Shown here: positions 18,358 through 26,783 of the stretch, piece after piece | Layout: every line of letters begins with the position of its first letter | Position numbering within the stretch: position 1 is the stretch's first letter | Assembly: GCF_003917135.1 (NCBI RefSeq) | Contig: NZ_RPDI01000015.1 | Coordinates: forward strand, 1-64,000 | DNA length: 64,000 nt | Reading direction: 5' to 3' | DNA from: Leucobacter chromiireducens | GTDB taxonomy: Bacteria; Actinomycetota; Actinomycetes; Actinomycetales; Microbacteriaceae | Program-made: the position numbers and the translations under genes | The notes under the pieces: generated by a model | Databases searched by the model: none | Seen by the model: the letters and a program-made list of their open reading frames with translations, nothing else | Told to the model about the DNA's origin: nothing

Positions 18358-19275
18358 CTACAGCTCGGCGATGATCAGTTTCTTCATGGCGAGCATGCGC
18401 TCGAACGCGCCGGGGTGCGCCATGAGCTCCCCCATGTTCTCGGGCACGATCTGCCAGCTCACACCGAAGCGGTCGGCGAGCCAGCCGCACTGCTCGGCCT
18501 CCGGCACCGCGGAGAGCGCATCCCACAGCCGGTCGATCTCGGCCTGGTCAGCGCACTGCACCTCGAGCGAGACGCCACAGCTGAACGTCTCGTGCTGCTG
18601 AACGCCGGAGTCCATCGCGCAGAACCACTGCTCCCCCACACGAAACTCGCCGAACATGAGCGCGTCGGCTGTGGCCGGCCCCGTCGGCTCGCCGTACGGC
18701 ACCAGCTGACCGGGCGCGGCGTCCGGGAACACGTCCGTGTAGAAGCCGATCGCCTCGGTCGCGCGATTCTGCACGGGGCCGCCGAACATGAGGCACGGGA
18801 GCACGCCGGGGCGCGGATCCCCATCTGGTTGCGTCAGCATGAGCTGCCAGTTCACCCCGTAGCGGTCCTCCACCCAGCCGTAGCGCGCGCTGAACGGGTA
18901 CTCGCCGAGCGGCATGCGCACCTCACCGCCGTCGCTCAGTCGCTCCCACGCGGCGTCGAGCTGCTCGCGCGCCGCGATCGCGCCGCCGGCGATGCGCGAC
19001 GGATCGAAGTTCAGCATGAGGGAGAGCGCGAGATTCGGCCGGAACTCGGGCCCGGCGTTCACGAGCACGAGTCGATAGTCGCCCACCGTGACGGCAACCG
19101 TCAGCGGCTGCCCGGCGAGCGGCTCCTGAAACGGGAGCAGCCCCTCCGTCGGGTATCGGGACTCGACGGTGAAGTTCGTGTCGGGAAGCGCGCCGGCGTA
19201 GAACGCCCCGGCCTCCTCTGCGGTGCCGTTGCACCAGATGTTCGGCACGATCCGCTGCGTCGTGTGATCGCTCAT
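18358..19275 (-). CDS. Tandem VOC-domain protein (PhnB / 3-dmu-9_3-mt type)
   Basis: A 305-aa protein made of two glyoxalase/VOC-like halves (about 1-150 and 155-305). Each half begins with a VPNIWCNGTAEEA- or CLMFGGPVQNRATEA-type segment and contains a WFCAMDSG/YRLVLVNAG beta strand. This family is often annotated as 3-demethylubiquinone methyltransferase-like, but actinobacteria lack ubiquinone, so that activity is unlikely. The ATG at 19275 has GGAGCGGGG upstream. The function is unknown. Confidence 0.8.
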   Translation of the reverse strand: MSDHTTQRIVPNIWCNGTAEEAGAFYAGALPDTNFTVESRYPTEGLLPFQEPLAGQPLTVAVTVGDYRLVLVNAGPEFRPNLALSLMLNFDPSRIAGGAIAAREQLDAAWERLSDGGEVRMPLGEYPFSARYGWVEDRYGVNWQLMLTQPDGDPRPGVLPCLMFGGPVQNRATEAIGFYTDVFPDAAPGQLVPYGEPTGPATADALMFGEFRVGEQWFCAMDSGVQQHETFSCGVSLEVQCADQAEIDRLWDALSAVPEAEQCGWLADRFGVSWQIVPENMGELMAHPGAFERMLAMKKLIIAEL

Positions 19276-19439
19276 GATTCCCCGCTCCCGTTCCTGCGCC
19301 GCCCCGCGCCGTGCTGGCGCGAGTGCGGCGTCGTCTGGGGCCAAGTATCCGCCCGTCGGGCTCGCACCACAAGGGGCGCTGGCACGAGGGGCGCGGGGCA
19401 CCGCGCGCCGCAGCACGCCCGCGCCCCGCGCGCCTCGTG

Positions 19440-22052
19440 CTAGTCGCGCAGCTTCGCGTCGAAGGCGAGCTCCGCCGCGGCGACACCCTCGAGCTTCGCG
19501 GCGCTGGCCTCCTCGGCCTTCAGCGTGCGGTCCTCCGCACGGAAGCGGAGCGCGAACGTGAGCGCCTTCTGGCCCTCGGCGATGCCGGCCCCCCGGTAAT
19601 CGTCGACAATGCGAGCGCTCTCGAGCAGCTCACCGGCACCCGCGGTCACGACCGCGAGCACATCGCCGGCCGGCACCTCGGCGCCGACGACGAGCGTGAG
19701 ATCCTGCGTCGCCGCCGGGTACGTCGAGAGCTGCCGCGTCTCCGGCTCGCGCGGGGCAAGCTCGATGATGCGGTCGAGATCCAGCTCGAACGCCACCACC
19801 CGGCCGGGCAGGTGATGATCCGCAACGAGCTCGGGCAGCAGCTCGCCGGCGACGCCGACCACCTCAAGACCGCCGTCCTCGCCGTCGACATCCGAGGCGA
19901 CGCGGATGCTGAGCTCCGCGGTGCGGCCGGGGTGGAACGCGCGGTGCGCGCCCTGGGTCACCACGAGCTCGGCGGCGACCGCGCCAGCGACGATCCGCGC
20001 GGCGTCGAGGGCGTCAGCCCAGTCCACCGCACGCGCGCTCTCGCCGGCCTGCTTCGCCACGGCGTCACCGAGCAGCAGCGCGGCGGCGCGGCGCGGCTGA
20101 TCCGGCACCGCGGCGTAGAGCGCGGTCAGCGTCTCAGCGTCCGGTAGCTGCGCGAGCGGCGGCACCGTGTCCGTGCCGAGGTCGGCGCGCGGCTCGAACA
20201 CCGAGCCGAACTCGACGAGCGCGAGATCCGTGAGGCCGCGCGAGACGTTGCGCTGCGCGGCGGTCACGAGTCCGGGCAGCAGCGAGCGGCGCATGAAGGG
20301 CGACTCGCCGTCGAGCGGGTTCGCGAGCTTCACCGCGGCCACCTGAGCACTCGGCTCCTCGGCCTGCGCGACGCCATCGAGCACGGGGATCGCTGGCTCC
20401 GCGCCAGCGCCGAACGCGTCGAGCTGCGCGCGGCTGACGAACGGGTAGCTCTGCACCTCGTCGAGGCCCGCCGCCGTGATCACGTTCGCCGCGCGACGGC
20501 GCAGCCGCTGCACGCGCGTGAGGCCACGGCCCGCCGGGGCGACGGGCAGCACCGAGGGGATGCGGTCGTAGCCGACGACGCGCGCCACCTCCTCGATGAG
20601 ATCGGCCGGGCGGGTGAGATCCGAGCGCCAGCTCGGCGGGCTCACGAGCAGCACCGCGCTGCCCTGGGCGTCGGCCGGCGCATCGGCGACGGCGCAGCCG
20701 ATCATCTCGATCGCTGCGCGCGCCTCGCCGTCCGTGTAGTCGGTGCCGAGCAGCCCGTTGATGCGCGCGAGCGGCAGCTCGATCTGCGGCGCCTCCCACG
20801 GGGCGAGGATCTCGGCGCCGAGCTCGTCGGCGGTGCCGCCAGCGAGCTCGACGAGCAGGTCGACCATGCGCTGCGCCGCGGCGCGAGCGACCAGCGGGTC
20901 GACGCCGCGCTCGAAGCGCTTGGACGCCTCGCTCGGCAGCTTGTGGCGGCGCGAGGTGCGCGCAATCGAGATCGCGTCGAACGACGCCGCCTCGATGAGG
21001 ACGTCGGTGGTCGACTCGTCGGCCTTCGTCGAGTTGCCGCCCATCACGCCGGCGAGCCCGATCACGCCGGACTCGTCGGTGATCACGAGGTCCTCGGGGT
21101 GCAGCGTGCGCTCCTGGCCGTCGAGCGTCACGAGCGTCTCGCCCGCGGCTGCACGGCGCACCGTGATGCCGCCGGAGAGCTTCGCCAGATCGTACGCGTG
21201 GAGCGGCTGTCCGAGTTCGAGCATCACGTAGTTGGAGATGTCGACCTCGAGCGAGAGGCTGCGGATCCCCGCGAGCTGCAGGCGCGCGACCATCCAGGCC
21301 GGCGTTGGCCGGGACTGATCGATGCCGCGCACCACGCGCGCGACGAAGCCAGCCGCACCGACGCGGCCGCGGATCGGGGCCTGATCGTCGATCGCGATGG
21401 GGAATCCGGTGCCCGTCGCAGGGGTGACGGCGGTCGCGGGATCCCGGAAGGCCGCGCCGGTCGCGTGTGAGACCTCGCGGGCGACGCCGCGGATCGAGAA
21501 CGCGTAGCCGCGATCGGGCGTCACGTTGATCTCCACCGCGGTTTCGTCGAGACCGAGGAGCGCCTTCGCGTCCGCACCGACCTCGGGATCGAGGCCCAGC
21601 GTGGAGAGCACGATGATGCCGTCGTGATCCTCGCCGAGCGTCAGCTCACGCGCCGAGGCGATCATGCCGTCGGACACGTGGCCGTAGGTCTTGCGCGCCG
21701 CGATCTCGAAGCCGCCAGGCAGCACCGCGCCGGGCAGCGTGACCACGACCTTGTCCCCCACCTCGAAGTTGTGGGCGCCGCACACGATGCCGCGCACGTC
21801 CTCGCCGCCGTCGGCGGCCGCCTGGCCGGCGGGCGCGACGCGCACCTGGCACCAGTTCACCACCTTGCCGTTGGAGTGCTCCTCGGGCTCGCGGGAGAGC
21901 ACCTCGCCCACCACGATGGGTCCGGTGACGTCGAAGCGGCGGATGTCCTCCTCCTCGAAGCCGACGCGCACGAGATCGGCGTGCACGGCCTCGGGGGTCA
22001 CTCCCGCGGGGAGCTCAACGGATTCGCCCAGCCAGCTGAGTGGAACGCGCAT
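19440..22052 (-). CDS. pheT: Phenylalanine--tRNA ligase beta subunit
   Basis: An 870-aa subunit of the (alpha-beta)2 synthetase. In order: an N-terminal OB-fold tRNA-binding domain (about 40-160), B1/B3/B4 editing domains, the B5 helix-turn-helix-like region, a catalytic-like domain, and a C-terminal ferredoxin-fold anticodon-binding domain (about 775-870). Its start overlaps the pheS stop by one base, so the subunits are coupled. Confidence 0.97.
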   Translation of the reverse strand: MRVPLSWLGESVELPAGVTPEAVHADLVRVGFEEEDIRRFDVTGPIVVGEVLSREPEEHSNGKVVNWCQVRVAPAGQAAADGGEDVRGIVCGAHNFEVGDKVVVTLPGAVLPGGFEIAARKTYGHVSDGMIASARELTLGEDHDGIIVLSTLGLDPEVGADAKALLGLDETAVEINVTPDRGYAFSIRGVAREVSHATGAAFRDPATAVTPATGTGFPIAIDDQAPIRGRVGAAGFVARVVRGIDQSRPTPAWMVARLQLAGIRSLSLEVDISNYVMLELGQPLHAYDLAKLSGGITVRRAAAGETLVTLDGQERTLHPEDLVITDESGVIGLAGVMGGNSTKADESTTDVLIEAASFDAISIARTSRRHKLPSEASKRFERGVDPLVARAAAQRMVDLLVELAGGTADELGAEILAPWEAPQIELPLARINGLLGTDYTDGEARAAIEMIGCAVADAPADAQGSAVLLVSPPSWRSDLTRPADLIEEVARVVGYDRIPSVLPVAPAGRGLTRVQRLRRRAANVITAAGLDEVQSYPFVSRAQLDAFGAGAEPAIPVLDGVAQAEEPSAQVAAVKLANPLDGESPFMRRSLLPGLVTAAQRNVSRGLTDLALVEFGSVFEPRADLGTDTVPPLAQLPDAETLTALYAAVPDQPRRAAALLLGDAVAKQAGESARAVDWADALDAARIVAGAVAAELVVTQGAHRAFHPGRTAELSIRVASDVDGEDGGLEVVGVAGELLPELVADHHLPGRVVAFELDLDRIIELAPREPETRQLSTYPAATQDLTLVVGAEVPAGDVLAVVTAGAGELLESARIVDDYRGAGIAEGQKALTFALRFRAEDRTLKAEEASAAKLEGVAAAELAFDAKLRD

Positions 22053-23092
22053 TAGACCAGTCCTCCGAACTGACGGTTGAAGCGCACGTCGCCCTCCACC
22101 ATGTCTCTCATGTCATTGATGTCGTGGCGGAACTGCAGGGTCCGCTCGATCCCCATGCCGAAGGCGAAGCCCTGGAACTCCGACGAGTCGATGCCGGCAG
22201 CGTCGAGCACGCGCGGATCGACCATGCCGCAGCCGCCCCACTCGACCCAGCGTGCGCCGCCCTTCGCGTTCGGCTGCCACACGTCCATCTCGGCGGACGG
22301 CTCGGTGAACGGGAAGAAGTTGGGGCGCAGGCGAATCTTCGCCTCCTCGCCGAACATCTGGCGCGCGAAGTGCTCCAGCGTGCCGCGCAGGTGCGCCATC
22401 GTGAGCCCACGGTCGATCGCGATGCCCTCGATCTGGTGGAACACCGGGGTGTGCGTCGCGTCGAGCTCGTCCGTGCGGTAGACGCGGCCGGGAGCCACGA
22501 CGTAGACGGGCAGCTCGCGGTCGAGCAGCGACCGGATCTGCACGGGCGAGGTGTGGGTGCGCAGCAGCAGGTGCCGATCGGCCGGCTCAACGAAGAAGGT
22601 GTCCTGCATCGCGCGCGCCGGGTGATCGGGATCGAAGCCGAGCGCATCGAAGTTGAACCACTCGTGCTCCACCTCGGGCCCCTCGGCGACCTCCCAGCCC
22701 ATGCCGACGAAGATGTCTGCCGCCTCCTCCTGGAGCTGAGCGAGCGGGTGACGCGATCCCGCGCGCTGGCGCGTCGGGGCAGCGGTCACGTCCACCGTCT
22801 CCTCGAGCAGGCGTGCGGCGGCCTCCTGCGCGACGAGCTCCGCCTCGCGGCCCTTGTACGCGCCCTCAATGCGGCCGCGCGCCTGGCCCATGAGCTTGCC
22901 CGTTGCGGCCTTCTCGTCCTTGGGCACCTCGCGCATGCGGGCGTTCAGCTGAGCGATCGCCGAGCCGTCGCCGGCGTGCGCCGTGCGAGCGGATTTCAGC
23001 GCCGCAACAGAGTCGGCTGCGGAAAACGCTGCGAGCGCTTCCGCGACGGCCGCGTCGGCGGCTTCCTGGGTGATCGGATTGAGGTCTGACAC
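22052..23092 (-). CDS. pheS: Phenylalanine--tRNA ligase alpha subunit
   Basis: A 346-aa catalytic subunit. The N-terminal coiled coil is followed by class II motifs, including HPLAQLQEEAADIF, the motif 2 FHQIEGIAIDRG and motif 3 GFAFGMGIERTLQ. It starts at GTG (23092). A TAGACT hexamer lies 8 nt upstream and no Shine-Dalgarno is present, suggesting a leaderless mRNA. Confidence 0.97.
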   Translation of the reverse strand: MSDLNPITQEAADAAVAEALAAFSAADSVAALKSARTAHAGDGSAIAQLNARMREVPKDEKAATGKLMGQARGRIEGAYKGREAELVAQEAAARLLEETVDVTAAPTRQRAGSRHPLAQLQEEAADIFVGMGWEVAEGPEVEHEWFNFDALGFDPDHPARAMQDTFFVEPADRHLLLRTHTSPVQIRSLLDRELPVYVVAPGRVYRTDELDATHTPVFHQIEGIAIDRGLTMAHLRGTLEHFARQMFGEEAKIRLRPNFFPFTEPSAEMDVWQPNAKGGARWVEWGGCGMVDPRVLDAAGIDSSEFQGFAFGMGIERTLQFRHDINDMRDMVEGDVRFNRQFGGLV

Positions 23093-23100
23093 GGGGGTCA

Positions 23101-23106
23101 AGTCTA
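23101..23106 (-). promoter_or_regulatory. -10 element (TAGACT), leaderless start of pheS
   Basis: TAGACT, 8 nt, then GTG on the minus strand. It is back to back with the promoter of the plus-strand gene at 23175. Confidence 0.55.
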
Positions 23107-23161
23107 GCCTGTGCGCGTGACGCGCGCGTGCCCGCGGTGCGATCCCCAGCGAGCAGCCGCG

Positions 23162-23167
23162 TACACT
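23162..23167 (+). promoter_or_regulatory. -10 element (TACACT), leaderless start of the membrane-protein gene at 23175
   Basis: TACACT, 7 nt (GGAACAC), then ATG. Confidence 0.5.
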
Positions 23168-23174
23168 GGAACAC

Positions 23175-23813
23175 ATGCAGAGCTCGCGGCGTTTCCCGCG
23201 GGTCGTTCCGGCTGCCGGGATGACCCGCGGCGTCCGGGTATTCCGCGGCGCCATCGGGGCTGCCGTCGCCGTGGCACTCGCCGCAGCCTCGCACGGGCTC
23301 GCCGGTGGCGTCATCACCTGGCCGTCCGTCGTCGCGACCGTGGTGCTCACGCTGCCGCTGTGCGTCGCGCTCGCCGGCCGGGTCGGCTCGATCTGGCGGC
23401 TCGCGCTCGCGGTCTCCGCCGCGCAGTTCCTGTACCACTGGACCTTCGCTGGTCTCGGGATCGCCGCAGCTGGCGGCCCGGACGGCGCGCCGGTGTCCCC
23501 GCACGCGGCGCACTTCGCGGCCCTCGAGGCGTTCTCTCCGCGGCTCGCCGAGGCCGGCGCGGCCGACACCACGATGTGGGTGCTGCACGTCTGCGCCGCC
23601 GCGCTCACGACGGTGCTCCTCGCACGTGGCGAGCGCGCGGTCGTCGCGCTCGGCCGCGCGCTGCGGCGCGTGCTCCCCTCGCGCCGGCGCTCGCTCACCC
23701 CGAGCCCGCACCGCGCCCGTGTGCTCCCGCGGTTCGCCGCGCCGCGGCAGCTGCGCGATCGGCTCCTCGCCGTCGGGGCGATCTCCCGGCGCGGGCCACC
23801 ACGCTTCGCCTGA
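23175..23813 (+). CDS. Hypothetical small membrane protein upstream of the copper operon
   Basis: A 212-aa protein that I do not assign to a named family. It has about four hydrophobic segments (roughly 22-42, 46-66, 72-95 and 133-150), a His-containing loop (SPHAAHFAAL) and a strongly basic cytoplasmic tail. The start at 23175 is preferred because TACACT sits 7 nt upstream; ATG 23220 is an alternative. It lies 118 nt before the copC-like gene on the same strand, so a part in copper handling is possible but unproven. Confidence 0.65.
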   Translation: MQSSRRFPRVVPAAGMTRGVRVFRGAIGAAVAVALAAASHGLAGGVITWPSVVATVVLTLPLCVALAGRVGSIWRLALAVSAAQFLYHWTFAGLGIAAAGGPDGAPVSPHAAHFAALEAFSPRLAEAGAADTTMWVLHVCAAALTTVLLARGERAVVALGRALRRVLPSRRRSLTPSPHRARVLPRFAAPRQLRDRLLAVGAISRRGPPRFA

Positions 23814-23832
23814 TTCCACTCACCCTTTTCCC

Positions 23833-23855
23833 GCGCCACCACTCAGATGTGGCGC
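23833..23855. promoter_or_regulatory. Inverted repeat upstream of the copper operon
   Basis: GCGCCAC and GTGGCGC flank a 9-nt spacer, about 77 nt upstream of the copC-like ATG. It may be an operator or a hairpin ending the previous gene. There is no T-run. Confidence 0.3.
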
Positions 23856-23931
23856 TCCGCTTCGCGCACCCGGCGCGGCGGAGTCGTCGGCGCACACGGA
23901 CCCGGCACACGCCGGAGAGAATCAGGAGACC

Positions 23932-24711
23932 ATGTCTCAGTCAACACTTCCCACCACACCGCTTCCCCGCACGGCGCGTCCCGCCGCAGCGCGGCGCGCG
24001 TCGCTCGGCCTCGCGGCAATCGCGCTGCTCGCGGGCGCGACCACGCTCGGCGTCGCGGCGCCGGCGCTCGCCCACGATGAGCTCCTCAGCACCGAGGTCG
24101 TCGCTGACGCGAACACGGGCGCGGTCGAGGCGTTCGAGCTGAAGTTCAGCAACAGCATCATCGAGGTCGGCACCGAAATGGTGGTGACCGGCCCGGACGG
24201 CGCCGATGTGCGCGACGGCGAGCCCGAGATCGCCGGCCCGATCGTCACCCAGAAGCTGAGCGCGGACCTCGCACCTGGCGACTACGCCGCAGCGTGGCGC
24301 GTCGTCTCGAGCGACGGCCACCCCATTGAGGGGGCATTCGGCATCAGCGTTGCCGAGGACGGCAGCGGCGAGATCGTCGCGGCCGATGCGGTCGAGGCCG
24401 GCGCGGACCACGAGCACGCGGACGACGCCGAGGCGCACGAGCACGCAGATGATGCCGAAGCGCACGAGCACGGCGCCGCGGGTGACTCCGATGGGGCTGC
24501 GGACAGCGCGGATGGCGCTGAGGCCACCGACGCGGCTGGCCTGCCGCTCGGCGGCATCATCGCCATCGTTGGCGGCACGGCCGTCGTCATCGTCGGCGCC
24601 GCAGCAGTCCTGATCGGCCGCCGCCGCCGCGCGGCCGGCATGGCCGCCGCCGCAGCAGGCACCGACGCCGCACCCGCCGACACCGCAGCATCCGAGGGAG
24701 ACGCCAAGTGA
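23932..24711 (+). CDS. CopC-domain copper-binding protein with His-rich linker and C-terminal membrane anchor
   Basis: A 259-aa protein. A signal peptide (about 1-47, ending in APALA) exposes His48 as the mature N-terminus, as in CopC copper sites; a second candidate ligand is His130 in SSDGHP. The CopC/YcnJ-type domain spans about 48-143. It is followed by a His/Asp/Glu linker (159-181) with a 9-residue repeat DDAEAHEHA, then a membrane anchor (about 204-229) and a basic tail. It probably binds Cu(II) outside the cell. AGGAG lies before the ATG. The stop overlaps the next gene by 4 nt. Confidence 0.88.
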   Translation: MSQSTLPTTPLPRTARPAAARRASLGLAAIALLAGATTLGVAAPALAHDELLSTEVVADANTGAVEAFELKFSNSIIEVGTEMVVTGPDGADVRDGEPEIAGPIVTQKLSADLAPGDYAAAWRVVSSDGHPIEGAFGISVAEDGSGEIVAADAVEAGADHEHADDAEAHEHADDAEAHEHGAAGDSDGAADSADGAEATDAAGLPLGGIIAIVGGTAVVIVGAAAVLIGRRRRAAGMAAAAAGTDAAPADTAASEGDAK

Positions 24712-25325
24712 ACCGCAGCACCACCGCACGCATCGCAACGCTGTCCGGGACCGCCCTCGCGGCCGCGCTCCTCTTCACCGGCTGCGCGGCGACTCCGCCC
24801 GTTGATGCCCCCGCAACGCAGGACACGCAGGCGTCCTCCGCTGAGCAGGGCGGCCACGCGACGTTCTCGATCGAGGGCGGCTGGGTGAAGGCGCAGGAGG
24901 GGATGACCGGCGTGTTCGGCACTCTGAAGAACTCGGGCGACACCGACCTCACGCTGGTGAGCGTCGAGAGCTCCGCCGCGAAGATGGTCGAGCTCCACGA
25001 GACCGTCACCTCCGGCGCAACCGCCACGATGCGGGAAGTGGACGGCGGCTTCGTGATCCCGGCAGGAGGTTCCTTCGAACTCGCGCCCGGCGGCAACCAC
25101 ATCATGTTCATGGACATGCCGGAGCCGATCCTGCCGGGCGACGATGTGTCGCTCACGCTCCACTTCGACGACGGCTCGCAGGCCGAGGTCACCGTGCTCG
25201 CGAAGGCCACGGATGGGGCGCAGGAGAACTACGAGGGCGGCAGCGAGGACGGGTCGGATGACTCGGCCGATCACGGCGAGATGTCACACGATGACGCCGC
25301 GAGTGATGAGCATGCCGCACACTAA
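24708..25325 (+). CDS. PCu(A)C-family copper chaperone lipoprotein
   Basis: A 205-aa protein with a lipobox (LFTGC, lipidated Cys26). The Cu(I)-binding pattern of the PCuAC family is intact: H97, M108, H131 and M133, i.e. H-x10-M-x22-H-x-M. The C-terminal tail is rich in His, Met and acidic residues and could bind further metal. The family hands copper to extracellular cuproenzymes or to cytochrome oxidase. The GTG start overlaps the CopC gene (GTGA). Confidence 0.92.
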   Translation: MNRSTTARIATLSGTALAAALLFTGCAATPPVDAPATQDTQASSAEQGGHATFSIEGGWVKAQEGMTGVFGTLKNSGDTDLTLVSVESSAAKMVELHETVTSGATATMREVDGGFVIPAGGSFELAPGGNHIMFMDMPEPILPGDDVSLTLHFDDGSQAEVTVLAKATDGAQENYEGGSEDGSDDSADHGEMSHDDAASDEHAAH

Positions 25326-26619
25326 GCCCGACACTGGTTCGAGCAGCGCGGCCCCCACGGCGGGGGCCGCGCCCGCGGGCGACGGTCAGGCCGACGAGCA
25401 GCGCACTGACCCGCGCATCGGCCGCCGCGCGCTCCTCACCGGGGGCGCCTGGGGTGCCGGTCTCGGCGCCGCGCTCGGCCTCGGAGCGGCGATCGGGGTG
25501 CCTGCGCTCCGCGACTCGGCCGCCCCCGCAGCAGCGGACGACGATTTCGGCGGCGACACGCTCCCCTGCCACGGCGCGCACCAGGCCGGGATCATCTCGA
25601 CGCCGACCGCGCACCTGCGCTACCTGTCGTACACGCTGAAGCCTGAGACGGACCGCGACGCGATCCGTCGCATGCTCCGCATCCTGAGCGGCGACGTCGA
25701 GGGCCTCACCTCGGGCGCGGCGCCGCTCGCCGATCCCGAGCCCGAGCTTGCTGCTCGGCCCTCGCGCCTGACCATCACGGTGGGCGTCGGCCCGGAGCTC
25801 GTGAATCGGGTCGATCCCGCGAAGCGTCCGGAGTGGCTCGCGCCGCTGCCGGCGTTCTCCCGCGATCGGCTCGCTGGGACGCACGACGGCGGGGATCTGC
25901 TGTTGCTGCTGCAGGCCGATGATCCGCTGCCGCTCGCGCACGCCGCACGCATGCTCGAGCGGGATCTTCGCGCGTTCGCCGACCTCGCGTGGAGCCAGCA
26001 GGGCTTTCGGCAGGCGCGCGGCGCCGAGCCTGCAGGCACCACGATGCGCAACCTCATGGGGCAGGTCGACGGCACCATCAACCCCGCGCCGAAGGACGAG
26101 GACTTCAGTGACCTTGTGTGGGTGGGCGCCGGCGACGCCGCGGCGGCCGGCGGCGGTTGGCTCACCGGCGGCTCGGCGTTCGTGCTGCGCCGAATCCGGA
26201 TGGAGCTCGACACCTGGGATCAGGTGGATCGTCCGGGTCGCGAGCAGACGATCGGGCGGACGCTGACCGACGGCGCCCCGCTCACCGGCGGCACCGAGCA
26301 CACCCCCGTCGACTTCGAGGCGAAGAGTTCGCTCGGGCTCCCCGTGATCCCGAGCTACGCGCACATTCGGCGCGCGCACTCGACGGATCCCGCCGAGCGC
26401 ATCTACCGGCGCGCGGCGAACTACGACGAGGGCGGCGAGTCCGGGCTGCTGTTCGGGTGCTTCCAGCGGGATCCGCGCACGCAGTTCGTGCCGATCCAGC
26501 AGCGCCTTGACGAGCTGGATCTGCTCAACGAGTGGGTGACGCACACCGGCTCAGCCGTGTTCGCGATCCTGCCGGGCTTCGCGCCGGGCGAATCGCTGGG
26601 CGCTTCGCTGCTCACGTAG
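25306..26619 (+). CDS. Dye-decolourising (DyP-type) peroxidase, Tat-exported
   Basis: A 437-aa haem peroxidase. The N-terminus has a twin-arginine signal (GRRALLTGG, followed by a hydrophobic stretch), so it is exported folded with haem. The GQVDGTINP segment is the family GxxDG motif, and the proximal haem ligand is expected in EHTPVDFEA. The start (ATG 25306, or 25312) lies inside the end of the PCuAC gene, so the three genes form one operon. Related proteins include EfeB and DtpA. In Streptomyces, DtpA works with copper chaperones in maturing a copper radical oxidase. Confidence 0.93.
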   Translation: MSMPHTKPDTGSSSAAPTAGAAPAGDGQADEQRTDPRIGRRALLTGGAWGAGLGAALGLGAAIGVPALRDSAAPAAADDDFGGDTLPCHGAHQAGIISTPTAHLRYLSYTLKPETDRDAIRRMLRILSGDVEGLTSGAAPLADPEPELAARPSRLTITVGVGPELVNRVDPAKRPEWLAPLPAFSRDRLAGTHDGGDLLLLLQADDPLPLAHAARMLERDLRAFADLAWSQQGFRQARGAEPAGTTMRNLMGQVDGTINPAPKDEDFSDLVWVGAGDAAAAGGGWLTGGSAFVLRRIRMELDTWDQVDRPGREQTIGRTLTDGAPLTGGTEHTPVDFEAKSSLGLPVIPSYAHIRRAHSTDPAERIYRRAANYDEGGESGLLFGCFQRDPRTQFVPIQQRLDELDLLNEWVTHTGSAVFAILPGFAPGESLGASLLT

Positions 26620-26658
26620 CGCCCACTCCCGGGGCCGCGCTCCTGCACCCCCGTTCAC

Positions 26659-26700
26659 ACGGACGCCCCCAACCCACACGGACACCCCAATCCACACGGA
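26659..26700 (+). repeat. Tandem 18/19-bp repeat
   Basis: Two full units and part of a third, each beginning CACACGGA and continuing as CACCCCAAT-like sequence, run directly into the left arm of the palindrome at 26697. The period is 19 then 18 nt. Confidence 0.6.
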
Positions 26701-26758
26701 GAAATCTGAGATCTCGGGCGCTCCCGCGCAAACACCTCCGAGATTCCAGATTTCTCCG
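26697..26758. repeat. Repeated intergenic palindrome, copy A (probable bidirectional terminator)
   Basis: The left arm (26697-26717) and right arm (26738-26758) pair at 19 of 21 positions around a 20-nt loop; imperfect pairing extends outward. The arms start CGGAGAAATCTG and share about 20 of 21 positions with copy B at 42516. It lies between convergent genes (DyP peroxidase and the SpoU methyltransferase), so it can act as a terminator for both. Confidence 0.7.
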
Positions 26759-26783
26759 TCGGGGTTGGCGGGTGCGGGCGCAC

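Noticed and set aside
18358-19275. Ubiquinone methyltransferase
   Set aside because: The sequence is two VOC domains without a SAM-binding fold, and actinobacteria use menaquinone.
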